Origin: Bacillota bacterium
Lineage (GTDB): Bacteria; Bacillota; SHA-98; UBA4971
Assembly: GCA_024653485.1 (NCBI GenBank)
Contig: JANLFY010000001.1
Coordinates: 102,160-166,159, forward strand
Direction: 5' to 3'
DNA: 64,000 nucleotides
A program made the translations under genes and the position numbers. This document shows, one piece after another, positions 1 through 7,568 of the stretch. The notes below the pieces were generated by a model. It saw only the letters and a program-made list of their open reading frames with translations, had not been told where the DNA came from and did no database searches. The stretch's first letter is position 1; every line of letters begins with the position of its first letter.

Positions 1-296
1 TTCCCTATGTCGTGGACAAGCCCCGCGAGACGCAGAGCCCCCTGTATGTCTGGAATCAGCCCAAGTTCGCGGGCGATGGTCGCACTGAGATTGCCTACCC
101 TGGTGGAGTGGCCGGCAGTGACGGGATCGCGCATCTCCACTAGAGCTGCTGCGGCGAGCAAGAGCGCTTTCTGGCGGGACGCGCTCAGGGGTTTTTGCGA
201 AGACAGTTCGGTGATGAGTCTGTCCAGCATCCAGCACGTCTCCCATACGGTGGTGTGTGCCGCCGGCTGGAACGGCATGGGATGCCAGGTGCCCAT
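1..296 (-). CDS. HD-GYP domain protein, N-terminal fragment (cut by left edge)
   Basis: The minus strand is open from an ATG at 296 to the window edge. The product ends in a segment typical of HD-GYP cyclic-di-GMP phosphodiesterases: an alpha-helical stretch with EMRDPVTAGHSTRV, then LRLAGLVHDIGK, where the HD metal-binding pair and the following lysine are visible. The rest of the catalytic domain, including the GYP loop, lies outside the window. A second ATG at 230 (MLDRLITELS) has a better Shine-Dalgarno (GGAG about 9 bases upstream) and may be the true start; the residues between the two starts are poorly conserved in appearance. Domain identity is confident. Whether it cleaves c-di-GMP cannot be judged from this piece. 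Confidence 0.8.
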   Translation of the reverse strand, partial: MGTWHPMPFQPAAHTTVWETCWMLDRLITELSSQKPLSASRQKALLLAAAALVEMRDPVTAGHSTRVGNLSATIARELGLIPDIQGALRLAGLVHDIG

Positions 297-592
297 GGCA
301 CCTATCGGGTGACCTCGCGGAAGACTCAGGCAGCGAGGTCCCGAGCGACAGACCTTCCGCACAGAGCTGAAATCGATGCGGACGATGCATCCCAGGAGCC
401 GGGGCGGAGAGTTGTGGGTTCCCGGCGACGCCCAACCGACGGCTGGTTGAATTCGGTCGCGAATGTGGTCGCGCAAGGCAGCACTGGAAACTCTGCCTGA
501 TGCTGGATATGACTATTCGACGTGCGTCGAGGAATTCCTGCAAAGTCCGCCACTTCGGGAAAAACTCGGGTTTGGGTGCGGAGCGGAGCCGT
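297..592. other. Intergenic stretch without a recognised gene
   Basis: About 300 bases lie between the HD-GYP fragment and the DUF151 gene, both on the minus strand. Short open frames exist on both strands but show no recognisable domain, no good Shine-Dalgarno and no coding-like composition. A short inverted repeat (CAACC...GGTTG) near 440-456 is the only structure I see. No riboswitch consensus was recognised. Confidence 0.5.
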
Positions 593-1015
593 TCACTCCT
601 GGGCGACAATGTCCTCGAACTTGTAGGTGAATTCCACGAGCTTGGGGGACATGAGAATGGGGCACCCACAACGTACGGCAAGCGCCACGGCGTCGCTGGG
701 GCGTGAGTCTAGGACGAGTGACTTGCCGTCCTGGTATAAGTGGATCTCCGCGAAGAACACTCCTTCTCTGGCGTCGGTGATTACAACTTTCTCCACGGTT
801 GCGCCGAGGTCTTCGCACACTGTCTTGAGGAGATCATGCGTGAGAGGGCGAGGAGGCTCTTCTCCCTGTACCGCAATGGCTATGGATTGAGCCTCGAACG
901 GGCCTATGCCGATAGGCAGGATGACCCTCTGATCCGCGTCAGTCAATAGCATGGAAAAGCTGCTGCTCTCATCGGCTATAACGCTCAGGACCTTCATTTC
1001 CAACACCGCGATCAC
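593..1015 (-). CDS. Bifunctional nuclease family protein (DUF151/BFN)
   Basis: The product is about 140 residues and is a full-length match in pattern to the BFN/DUF151 family. It shows MKVLSVIAD at the N-terminus, LPIGIGPFEAQSIAIA with the conserved EA pair, TVEKVVITD, FFAEIHL, and the signature DSRPSDAVALAVRCGCPI. Family members are small soluble proteins reported to have DNase/RNase activity in some bacteria and plants; the bacterial role is poorly defined. Candidate starts are GTG 1015, TTG 1003 and ATG 997, all behind GGAGGAAGGTG. The downstream ones give better spacing, so the first residues are uncertain. An extended -10 promoter lies just upstream. Confidence 0.88.
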   Translation of the reverse strand: MIAVLEMKVLSVIADESSSFSMLLTDADQRVILPIGIGPFEAQSIAIAVQGEEPPRPLTHDLLKTVCEDLGATVEKVVITDAREGVFFAEIHLYQDGKSLVLDSRPSDAVALAVRCGCPILMSPKLVEFTYKFEDIVAQE

Positions 1016-1031
1016 CTTCCTCCGTGCTTCT

Positions 1032-1040
1032 ATTCTACCA
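1032..1040 (-). promoter_or_regulatory. Extended -10 promoter for the DUF151 gene
   Basis: On the minus strand the sequence reads TGG TAGAAT (TGN extended -10), 20-30 bases upstream of the start. There is no clear -35. The same TGTGGTAGAAT string occurs upstream of whiA and, slightly altered, upstream of thrC, which supports it as a promoter type used in this genome. Confidence 0.5.
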
Positions 1041-1202
1041 CAGCCGCCAAGACGTGTTCCTCCTCAACGAGGGAAATTACGCTCTGCCGTGGAAAGGCCA
1101 GAGGCCGTCACCCGACCCGTACATCACACTGTCTCAGATGCTGCCGAGGAGTCAATTCACGGTGAGGATTGGCACCAAGGTATGGCATTAGCCGATGGCT
1201 CG

Positions 1203-1211
1203 TGGTAGAAT
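1203..1211 (+). promoter_or_regulatory. Extended -10 promoter upstream of thrC
   Basis: TGG TAGAAT at 1203-1211 is an extended -10 element 54 bases upstream of the thrC ATG, with only a weak -35 (TGGCAT at 17 bases). A hairpin-forming stretch, GGCCCGAAC ... GTTCCGGGCC, follows at about 1224-1247, just before the Shine-Dalgarno. No T-box signature was found. Confidence 0.45.
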
Positions 1212-1264
1212 GTCCATTAATACATGGCCCGAACAGTTCGTTCCGGGCCGCGGAGGGAGACGGA

Positions 1265-2455
1265 ATGAACGCACCGGCTATGGGCGACTCACGTTCAAGA
1301 GGGATCATCGCCACGTACGCCGACCATCTCCCGAAGGTGGATCCAGCCGCCGTGATCACGCTGGGAGAAGGCGGGACTCCACTCATCGAGGCCCGCGCAG
1401 TATCAGCTGCGGTGATGGAGGCCCAATGGCACGCACGCGCCGAGGTGGGAAGGAACGCAGCTCGGGCGGAAGAGGCCGTCCCGCCCTTCTCGGCAGGAGA
1501 CGACGTCTTGCGCGTGTACCTCAAGTACGAAGGGCTGAACCCCACCGGGTCATTCAAGGATAGAGGTATGGCTTACGCCGTGAGCAAGGCTCGGGAAGCC
1601 GGTTACCGGATAGGGGTTTGCGCGTCTACGGGCAACACCTCAGCCTCAGCCGCAGCCTATTGTGTGAGGGCAGGGATCCGGCCGGTGGTCATCATCCCTG
1701 AATCCGCCGTTGCCGCCGGGAAGCTGGCTCAGGCAGTAGCCCATGGGGCGGCGGTCGTGGCCGTCCGAGGCAACTTCGATCAGGCCCTTGCGGTGGTGCG
1801 GGAGCTCGTGGCGCGTCACCGGATCGCGCTTCTCAACTCCCTCAATCCCGATCGCATCGAGGGACAGAAGACCGCTGCCTTCGAAGTGTGTGATCAGCTA
1901 GGGGGACGGGCGCCAGACTATCTGGCGATTCCGGTGGGAAACGCGGGCAACATCACAGCGTACTGGAGAGGCTTTCGCGAGTACAGGGAGAGCGGAAAGA
2001 TCCCGTCGCTGCCTCGCATGATCGGATTCCAGGCTGCAGGGGCCGCTCCCCTAGTGGAGGGTAGGCCTGTGGACCGACCGCAGACGGTCGCCACGGCTAT
2101 AAGGATAGGCAACCCGGCGAGCTGGAAAGGCGCGATCGCGGCCAGAGACGAGTCGGGCGGCCTGATAGACAGCGTGACTGACGATGAGATCCTCAGTGCG
2201 TGCCGGCTGCTGGCGGCGAGAGAGGGGGTCCTCGTGGAGCCCGCGTCGGCGGCGTCGGTTGCGGGCGTGATCAGGCTGGCGCGCAGGGGCTATTTCTTGG
2301 GCAAAGGTCACGCGACGGTCGTGTGCGTCCTTACCGGCCATGGATTGAAGGATCCCGAAGCCATGATGCGGCTGGGGGAGTCGCCTCTCTTGACAGAACC
2401 TGACATGACTTCGGTAGAGCGCGTTCTCGCCGCGGCTGGCGTCAGGCTTGGCTGA
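1265..2455 (+). CDS. thrC: Threonine synthase
   Basis: This is a 396-residue PLP-dependent fold-type II enzyme that converts O-phosphohomoserine to threonine. Visible motifs are LGEGGTPL near the N-terminus, YLKYEGLNPTGSFKDRG with the PLP-binding lysine, ASTGNTSASAAAYC, the phosphate loop PVGNAGNITAYW, and GFQAAGAAPL. Compared with the usual 350-360 residue enzyme there is an Ala/Glu-rich insertion of about 25-30 residues between the TPL motif and the YLKYEG strand. The start at ATG 1265 follows GGAGGGAGACGG. The next gene is thrB, so the two make the threonine branch. No homoserine dehydrogenase is in the window. Confidence 0.95.
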   Translation: MNAPAMGDSRSRGIIATYADHLPKVDPAAVITLGEGGTPLIEARAVSAAVMEAQWHARAEVGRNAARAEEAVPPFSAGDDVLRVYLKYEGLNPTGSFKDRGMAYAVSKAREAGYRIGVCASTGNTSASAAAYCVRAGIRPVVIIPESAVAAGKLAQAVAHGAAVVAVRGNFDQALAVVRELVARHRIALLNSLNPDRIEGQKTAAFEVCDQLGGRAPDYLAIPVGNAGNITAYWRGFREYRESGKIPSLPRMIGFQAAGAAPLVEGRPVDRPQTVATAIRIGNPASWKGAIAARDESGGLIDSVTDDEILSACRLLAAREGVLVEPASAASVAGVIRLARRGYFLGKGHATVVCVLTGHGLKDPEAMMRLGESPLLTEPDMTSVERVLAAAGVRLG

Positions 2456-2670
2456 ACACCTGTGCCAATGGAGTCGGCGGTCCGCGGTCGTGCGGCTCGT
2501 GTCTGCCGCGTGCGCCCTCGCCTGCGTGATGATTGTGCCCGTGGATGCATCAAGTGGCCGTGGACACGAAACGATGGCCCAGCGAGAAGAGAACGTCGAA
2601 AGGTCGGAAACACGTCTTCGGATCAACGGAAGCAAGCCTCACGAGAAGGAAGTAGGCGAGAGGGAAGGCG

Positions 2671-3690
2671 ATGTTCGTGGCAACTTCTGTCGAAGTCTTC
2701 GTGCCGGCATCAGTGGCGAACCTCGGCCCGGGTTTCGACGCCGTGGGCATGGCCCTCGAGATATTCAACGTGGTCAGGATGGGTACCGCCCCTACCGGCC
2801 TCGAGATCACCGTCCTCGGGGACGATGGGGATCAGCCGGCCGACCGGACCAATCTCGTGGCCAGATCAGCAGTCGCCTTATTCGAGGAAGCAGGGCTGGT
2901 CGTGCCGGGGCTCCGCATTCACGTGAACCAGGCGATCCCGGTGTCGCGAGGTCTTGGTTCCAGCGCCGCCGCCATCGTGGCGGGGCTCGTGGGCGCCAAC
3001 GCCCTCGCGGGTTTTCCTCTTTCCAAGGACGCCTTGCTCGAGCTGGCTGTCGAGATCGAAGGCCACCCTGACAACGTGGCCGCCGCGCTCTTCGGCGGCT
3101 TCGTGGTAAGCGTTTCCGACGGCAATCGGCCTCCGTGTCATCTCAGGCTCGACGTCCCTGGGAGTCTTCACGTGGTGGTCGCCATACCCGACCTCCACGT
3201 GTCAACGGAGCTCGCCCGAAGCATCCTCCCCGAAAGCGTGACGCTGGCGGACGCTGTGCACAACATAGGCCGCGTGGCTCTCCTCGTGGGAGCCATCGCG
3301 TGTGGCCGGCTCGACTTTCTATCCGCTGCTATGTCGGACAGGCTTCACCAGCCCTATCGCGCGAATCTGGTGCCAGGTCTAGACAACGTGCTTGTTGCAG
3401 CGACTCGGGCAGGGGCTCTCGGGGCCGCACTGAGCGGCTCGGGTCCGTCGGTCGTTGCCTTTGCCCGCACCAACCCCCATAGCGTGGCGGAAGCCATGCT
3501 AGAGGCGTTCGGCGCCAGCGGGGTAGCGTGCCGAACCGTCGTGACCCGCGTCTGCCCACGAGGTGCGGTCGTGGTCGAGGACCCGGAAGCGTCCGGGGAA
3601 GAGCCGCTATTCGGGGGCGCTGAGTCGTGCTCACCAACTGACCGTTGTTCGTCGGACTCCGCGAGAGCGAGCGCGTCCCGAAGATGGTAA
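2671..3690 (+). CDS. thrB: Homoserine kinase
   Basis: This is a 339-residue GHMP-family kinase that phosphorylates homoserine using ATP. It has the N-terminal VPASVANLGPGFDAVG motif, the ATP-binding loop IPVSRGLGSSAAAIVAG, EGHPDNVAAALFGG, and the C-terminal GALGAALSGSGPSVVAF motif. The start at ATG 2671 has AGGGAAGG upstream. The C-terminus is about 30 residues longer than typical, ending in a Ser/Arg-rich tail. It lies 215 bases behind thrC on the same strand. The gap has an overlapping frame with a signal-like start, but I judge that non-coding. Confidence 0.94.
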   Translation: MFVATSVEVFVPASVANLGPGFDAVGMALEIFNVVRMGTAPTGLEITVLGDDGDQPADRTNLVARSAVALFEEAGLVVPGLRIHVNQAIPVSRGLGSSAAAIVAGLVGANALAGFPLSKDALLELAVEIEGHPDNVAAALFGGFVVSVSDGNRPPCHLRLDVPGSLHVVVAIPDLHVSTELARSILPESVTLADAVHNIGRVALLVGAIACGRLDFLSAAMSDRLHQPYRANLVPGLDNVLVAATRAGALGAALSGSGPSVVAFARTNPHSVAEAMLEAFGASGVACRTVVTRVCPRGAVVVEDPEASGEEPLFGGAESCSPTDRCSSDSARASASRRW

Positions 3691-3773
3691 CGGCTGTTGG
3701 CGCGGATGCGGGAACGCTTCCTCAGAGGTCGGGGTTCCGGCGGTTCCAAGACTACTCAGCCGCGTTCCGTGCC

Positions 3774-4838
3774 TCATCTGACTGCCGGTGGGCCTGTGGT
3801 CTCGCCCAGCGTCAATTGGGCTGAGAGCCGCACAGACCGGGGTCTGGCTTTCGGATCGCGCACTCTCTCGAGCAAAAGCTCAGCAGCTATCGAGCCCATC
3901 TCCGCTGCGGGCTGTGTTACTGCGCTGATGCGCGGCACGGTCACGGTGTTTGGGGCATCGAACCCAAGCACCGAGACGTCGGTGCCGGGCGCAAGGCCCA
4001 GTGTGTTCAAGCAACGGATTACGAGCATGGCGCTCTGATAGTCAAAGCAAAAGAGGGCAGTCGGCGGCTCCTCGAGCTTCAGGAGTCGCTCCACTATCCC
4101 GGCGAGTTCACGATGGGCCGCTACCGGGCTCGCCGTGAGGTCTTGTGTGCGATCGAAGTACCCGTTCTCCCTGATGAGCGCCGACAAAGACACCAATAGA
4201 TCGGAACGGGGCTGGAGATCGTGGAGCTTGAGCCCGTTCTGGAAGCCGCGCAAGCGTTCTCTGTTGACGTCGCTTTCGAAGTCTATGGAGATCACGCCGA
4301 TATTGCGGTGTCCGAGCTCGGTCAGGTGATCGACTCCGAGCATGGCCGCTCCTGCGTTGTCCACTTCCACGAGAGATATCTTTGGCTCCCCAAGGGGGGA
4401 TTCGATGGCCACGACAGGGATTCCGGCGCGCACGGCATCATGGATCGTCCTTCGGTTTGCCACGTAGTTCACGATGATGCCGTCCACTCGGTGACGGATG
4501 AGCCTCCGCAGGTAGTCGGCTTCGCGCTCGGACGCAAGCGTCGTGTCACACAGGAAAAGGCCGATTCCCTCGCGATACAGCACCCTCTCGGCCCCGCGCG
4601 CCACGTTCATGAAGAACTCGTTGGTGATGGCGGGCACCATGTAGCCGACGAGATAGGATCGCTTGGTGTACAGGCTCCTCGCTGCGAGGTTCGGTTCGAA
4701 CCCGAGTTCCGCCATTGCCTTGAGGACCCGCTGGCGCGTCTCTTCGCTGACTTTGGGGACGTTGTTCACCACGTTAGAGACGGTCGTGTGCGAGACCCCG
4801 GCCTTCCTTGCAACATCTCGAATGGTTGCCGCCATCAT
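3774..4838 (-). CDS. LacI-family transcriptional repressor of the alpha-glucan locus
   Basis: The product is 354 residues. The N-terminal helix-turn-helix and hinge read TIRDVARKAGVSHTTVSNVVNN ... NLAARSL (residues about 4-57), followed by a periplasmic-binding-protein-like effector domain (VGYMVPAITNEFF ... TALFCFDYQSAMLV ... VSVLGFDAPN). The start is one of two adjacent ATGs at 4838/4835, chosen because AAAGGAG lies 6 bases upstream; the frame opens seven codons earlier. The gene faces away from the GH15/ABC/GH66 operon. A palindrome of the LacI type sits at the operon promoter and a related site at its own promoter, so I infer that it represses both and responds to a product of alpha-1,6-glucan breakdown. 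Confidence 0.9.
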   Translation of the reverse strand: MMAATIRDVARKAGVSHTTVSNVVNNVPKVSEETRQRVLKAMAELGFEPNLAARSLYTKRSYLVGYMVPAITNEFFMNVARGAERVLYREGIGLFLCDTTLASEREADYLRRLIRHRVDGIIVNYVANRRTIHDAVRAGIPVVAIESPLGEPKISLVEVDNAGAAMLGVDHLTELGHRNIGVISIDFESDVNRERLRGFQNGLKLHDLQPRSDLLVSLSALIRENGYFDRTQDLTASPVAAHRELAGIVERLLKLEEPPTALFCFDYQSAMLVIRCLNTLGLAPGTDVSVLGFDAPNTVTVPRISAVTQPAAEMGSIAAELLLERVRDPKARPRSVRLSAQLTLGETTGPPAVR

Positions 4839-4987
4839 GGCCACTCCTTTGTCTGCCATTCCAGGCCGTGCCCACGTGACTTAGACCGCACACGTGACGT
4901 GAACCCCGACAGCGTTGCTTTGGGAACGGGCACCGCCGTCTTCAGGAGACCTGGCCGGCTGCCAGGTGGATGAGCTCACATCCTGGC

Positions 4988-5001
4988 GTTGCACGGTAAA
5001 C
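4988..5001. promoter_or_regulatory. Putative LacI-type operator at the regulator's promoter
   Basis: GTTGCACGGTAAAC on the plus strand differs at only two adjacent positions from the operon operator GTTGACCGGTAAAC at 5223-5236. It lies just downstream of the minus-strand promoter, where a bound repressor would block its own gene. It is less palindromic than the operon site, so it is probably weaker. Confidence 0.5.
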
Positions 5002-5015
5002 ACATCGATACTTCA

Positions 5016-5044
5016 ATTCTATACCACCTCATTCATGCCGTCAA
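5016..5044 (-). promoter_or_regulatory. Promoter of the lacI-type gene
   Basis: On the minus strand, TTGACG (5044-5039) and TAGAAT (5021-5016) are separated by exactly 17 bases, a strong SigA-type promoter. It would start transcription near 5009, immediately upstream of the operator-like site at 4988-5001. Confidence 0.7.
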
Positions 5045-5185
5045 TGACGTTGGCGCCGCTATCGGCTTGGCATTGCCCGAACCGGATTCGAACTGCGTCT
5101 GGTGGATCGTCTCAGCGTAGCGAGGCCGTGTAGCAAGCCACGCGTTGATGGCTCCATGTGGCATTCCAGGTCGCGCTCGAAGGAC

Positions 5186-5214
5186 TTGACAGGCAGATCC
5201 ACTCATGGTACACT
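5186..5214 (+). promoter_or_regulatory. Promoter of the alpha-glucan utilisation operon
   Basis: TTGACA (5186-5191), a 17-base spacer and TACACT (5209-5214) form a near-consensus housekeeping promoter. The expected start near 5221 is about 140 bases upstream of the GH15 start. Confidence 0.8.
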
Positions 5215-5222
5215 CAAGGTAA

Positions 5223-5236
5223 GTTGACCGGTAAAC
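5223..5236. promoter_or_regulatory. Putative LacI-family operator of the alpha-glucan operon
   Basis: GTTGACCGGTAAAC is palindromic at 12 of 14 positions around a central CG, the usual form of LacI/GalR-family operators. It begins about two bases after the predicted transcription start, a classic roadblock position. A close relative lies at the promoter of the divergent LacI gene. Confidence 0.65.
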
Positions 5237-5317
5237 AGCATGGAAACCGATCCGGGCTCCGCTTTCTTGCGAGTTGCAAGTCGCGTATCGAGGTCCGCCG
5301 ACCGAGGTCGGGCTGGA

Positions 5318-5347
5318 ACTAGAAACGATCTCACTAGAAACGATCTC
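5318..5347 (+). repeat. Exact 15-bp tandem duplication
   Basis: ACTAGAAACGATCTC occurs twice in perfect tandem (5318-5332 and 5333-5347) in the 5' leader, just before the Shine-Dalgarno of the GH15 gene. One of several two-copy microduplications in intergenic gaps of this window. Confidence 0.9.
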
Positions 5348-5363
5348 AAAGGGTGGGGAGTCA

Positions 5364-6503
5364 ATGCCAGACCTGCGTGAGCGAAGCATCGAAATCATCC
5401 GCCGCAACCAAGCGCCGAGCGGTGCATACGTGGCCTGTCCGCACTTCGCTCCTTACAGGTTCTGCTGGCTGCGGGACGGTACCTTCACCGCGTACGCCAT
5501 GGACCGGGCGGGCCAACACGACTCCGCTCGCCGGTTCTACCTTTGGGTGGGCTCGGTCCTGCGTCAGGGAGCCGCGCGAGTGGACCGTATAGCCCGCGTC
5601 GTGGAGCAGGGGGGCACCCCTTCCTCGAAGGACATGCTCCCTACGCGCTACCGGCTGGATGGAGCTCCGGAGGACGACTCCTGGCCCAACTTCCAGTTGG
5701 ACGGATACGGGACTTGGCTGTGGGGCCTTGCCCAACACGTGCGGATGACAGGCGATGTCGGGCTGGTAGATAGGCTCAACGACTGCGTAAGCCTTACTCT
5801 CAGGTACATCTCTCTTTGTTGGAGGATGCCCAACTACGATTGTTGGGAGGAGTTCGGCGATCGGCTCCATCCCGCCACCCTGGCTTGCTTATACGGAGGG
5901 CTGACGGCCGCACGGAATCTCGTCAAGCAGGACGAAGCGGAGAAGGCCACCAGACTAGCGGGAGACATCCGCGACTACATACTGAGAAACGGCGTGCTGG
6001 ACCGTGGCGCGTTCGGAAGACGGTTCGCGAAGTCCGTAGGAAACTCAAGCATAGACGCGAGCCTTCTGTGGCTTGCCGTGCCTTTCGCTGCCGTGGATCC
6101 GGTCGACCCGATCATGATATGCACAGTGGATGAGATCGAGCGACACCTCTACCATCGAGGAGTCCACCGCTACCCAGAGGACACCTACTACGGCGGTGGT
6201 GAGTGGCCGCTCCTGGCATGTTGGCTCGGCTGGTACTATTGCCTAACGGGACGGCCCAGCCTTGCCGCGCCGATTCTGGATTGGGTCGAGGGCTGCGCAG
6301 ACGAACGCGGCGAGCTTCCGGAGCAGGTGAGCGACCACGTGAACGACCCAGAATACGTGGGCGTATGGGTGGAGCGCTGGGGTCCGGTGGCCAGGCCCTT
6401 GCTTTGGTCCCACGCAATGTACCTGGTTCTGTCGCACGAAGTTGCGGAACTTGATGGAAGGGATACGGACGCTTCGGCACTGAGGCTCGTGTCAAGGGGG
6501 TGA
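5364..6503 (+). CDS. GH15-family glucosidase (glucoamylase/glucodextranase-like catalytic domain)
   Basis: The product is 379 residues with an (alpha/alpha)6-barrel pattern. YRFCWLRDGTF (residues 31-41) is the GH15 sugar-binding motif, NFQLDGYGTWLWG follows, MPNYDCWEE (about 155-163) holds the probable general acid, and GELPEQV near residue 320 holds the probable base. There is no signal peptide, so it should act in the cytoplasm on imported oligosaccharides. Classic bacterial GH15 enzymes carry an N-terminal beta-sandwich and exceed 600 residues; here only the catalytic domain is present. The start ATG 5364 follows GGGTGGGGAG. The neighbours (glucodextranase C-terminal module, GH66 dextranase) favour alpha-1,6-glucosidic substrates. 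Linkage specificity is inferred. Confidence 0.85.
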   Translation: MPDLRERSIEIIRRNQAPSGAYVACPHFAPYRFCWLRDGTFTAYAMDRAGQHDSARRFYLWVGSVLRQGAARVDRIARVVEQGGTPSSKDMLPTRYRLDGAPEDDSWPNFQLDGYGTWLWGLAQHVRMTGDVGLVDRLNDCVSLTLRYISLCWRMPNYDCWEEFGDRLHPATLACLYGGLTAARNLVKQDEAEKATRLAGDIRDYILRNGVLDRGAFGRRFAKSVGNSSIDASLLWLAVPFAAVDPVDPIMICTVDEIERHLYHRGVHRYPEDTYYGGGEWPLLACWLGWYYCLTGRPSLAAPILDWVEGCADERGELPEQVSDHVNDPEYVGVWVERWGPVARPLLWSHAMYLVLSHEVAELDGRDTDASALRLVSRG

Positions 6504-6598
6504 ATGAGAGGAAACGCGATGCAATCAGGGGGTCTGTGCAGGGAGTCGGGCAGTGCAGACAGAAGACATACTGTGACGCCAGGGAGGGATACGAGACC

Positions 6599-7390
6599 AT
6601 GCGACAGAGGTTGAGTGTTGTCATGCTCGTCGCGCTCATCGTGTTACTGGGTGTATCCACTGCGGAGGGAACCGAGGCGCCTGTTTCGTCGCTTACAGAT
6701 CCGGTGGACGATGATTATGGACCAGGGACGTATGTCTACCCGACGAACTCCGTTTTCTTCCCGGGGGCATTCGACATCGTGAAATTCGAGGTGTACAAGG
6801 AAGCCGACGAGGCGCGGTTCGAGATCACCCTGGCCAAGCCCATCGCGAACCCTTGGGGCGGTCCGAACGGCGTCAGTGTGGAGATGTTCCACATCTACGT
6901 GGACAGCGAGAAGTCTTCGGGATTTGCCGAGTGTGTGCCCGGGGCCAACGTGGCGTTCGCGGAAGACTCCCTCTGGGACAAGGCAGTGCTCTGTGAGGGA
7001 GGGTGGGGCACCGAGGTCGAGGACATCATGGCGGGGCTTGTGGACGACGAGATGCGATCGTGCATACACGTGGCGAAGAAGGCGAGCGTTGTCGGGAATA
7101 CCATAAGGATTTGGGTCCCACTTTCGTGGCTGGGGACGCCGTCTCCAGGTTGGGGGTACCAGGTCCTCCTCATGGGGCAGGAAGGCAGCAAAGACGTGAT
7201 GGATGGTATCAAGGTTCGGAGGGTTCTCCGTGAGAGGACGGAGTGGCAATTCGGAGGGAGCGACGAAAGCGGGTACCACCCGAATGTCCTGGACATGCTG
7301 ACCAAGCCTGGGGTGGACCAGAGGGCGATTCTGAGCTCATATAGCAAGGACAAGGACACGTTCGCGATCGTTTCTCATGTCTACCCGTGA
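6599..7390 (+). CDS. Secreted protein resembling the C-terminal module of glucodextranase
   Basis: The product is 263 residues. It has a typical signal peptide (MRQRLSVVMLVALIVLLGVSTAEG) and then a beta-rich domain opening with DPVDDDYGPGTYVYPTN and FFPGAFDIVKFEVY. This is the pattern of the C-terminal binding module of glucodextranases and some amylopullulanases (Glucodextran_C type). Here it is a separate gene rather than a domain of the GH15 enzyme. Cell-surface or glucan binding is the likely job. The start ATG 6599 follows AGGGAGGGAT; an upstream in-frame ATG at 6500 overlapping the GH15 stop lacks a signal peptide and is rejected. Two internal cysteines (ECVPG, LCEGG) could form a disulfide. 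Confidence 0.75.
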   Translation: MRQRLSVVMLVALIVLLGVSTAEGTEAPVSSLTDPVDDDYGPGTYVYPTNSVFFPGAFDIVKFEVYKEADEARFEITLAKPIANPWGGPNGVSVEMFHIYVDSEKSSGFAECVPGANVAFAEDSLWDKAVLCEGGWGTEVEDIMAGLVDDEMRSCIHVAKKASVVGNTIRIWVPLSWLGTPSPGWGYQVLLMGQEGSKDVMDGIKVRRVLRERTEWQFGGSDESGYHPNVLDMLTKPGVDQRAILSSYSKDKDTFAIVSHVYP

Positions 7391-7568
7391 TCCTGTCGCA
7401 TCGGGAGGGGCCCGGGGCAGGCCATCGTGACCGGGCGCGATCGGCTCAAACGTCCGAAGCGCTGGCCCCGCCCCCTCCCGCTGGCTCCGCTGCCCTAGCC
7501 GCGGACGGAGTTCGCCGCCTCCGCGCAGAGTTAGACGGGGAGATACAGCGGGACGGAGGTGAACCTGA

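Noticed and set aside
1100..1264. Possible T-box or other amino-acid riboswitch upstream of thrC
   Set aside because: No T-box signature or other known consensus is present; only a short hairpin and an extended -10 are seen.
2448..2670. An open frame between thrC and thrB beginning with a signal-peptide-like stretch
   Set aside because: It overlaps both genes in another frame, loses any recognisable composition after about 35 residues, and has no Shine-Dalgarno.
5070..5105. GAACCGGATTCGAAC, which resembles the T-arm of a tRNA read on the minus strand
   Set aside because: The flanking bases do not form a T-stem, and no acceptor stem, anticodon arm or D-arm is present.
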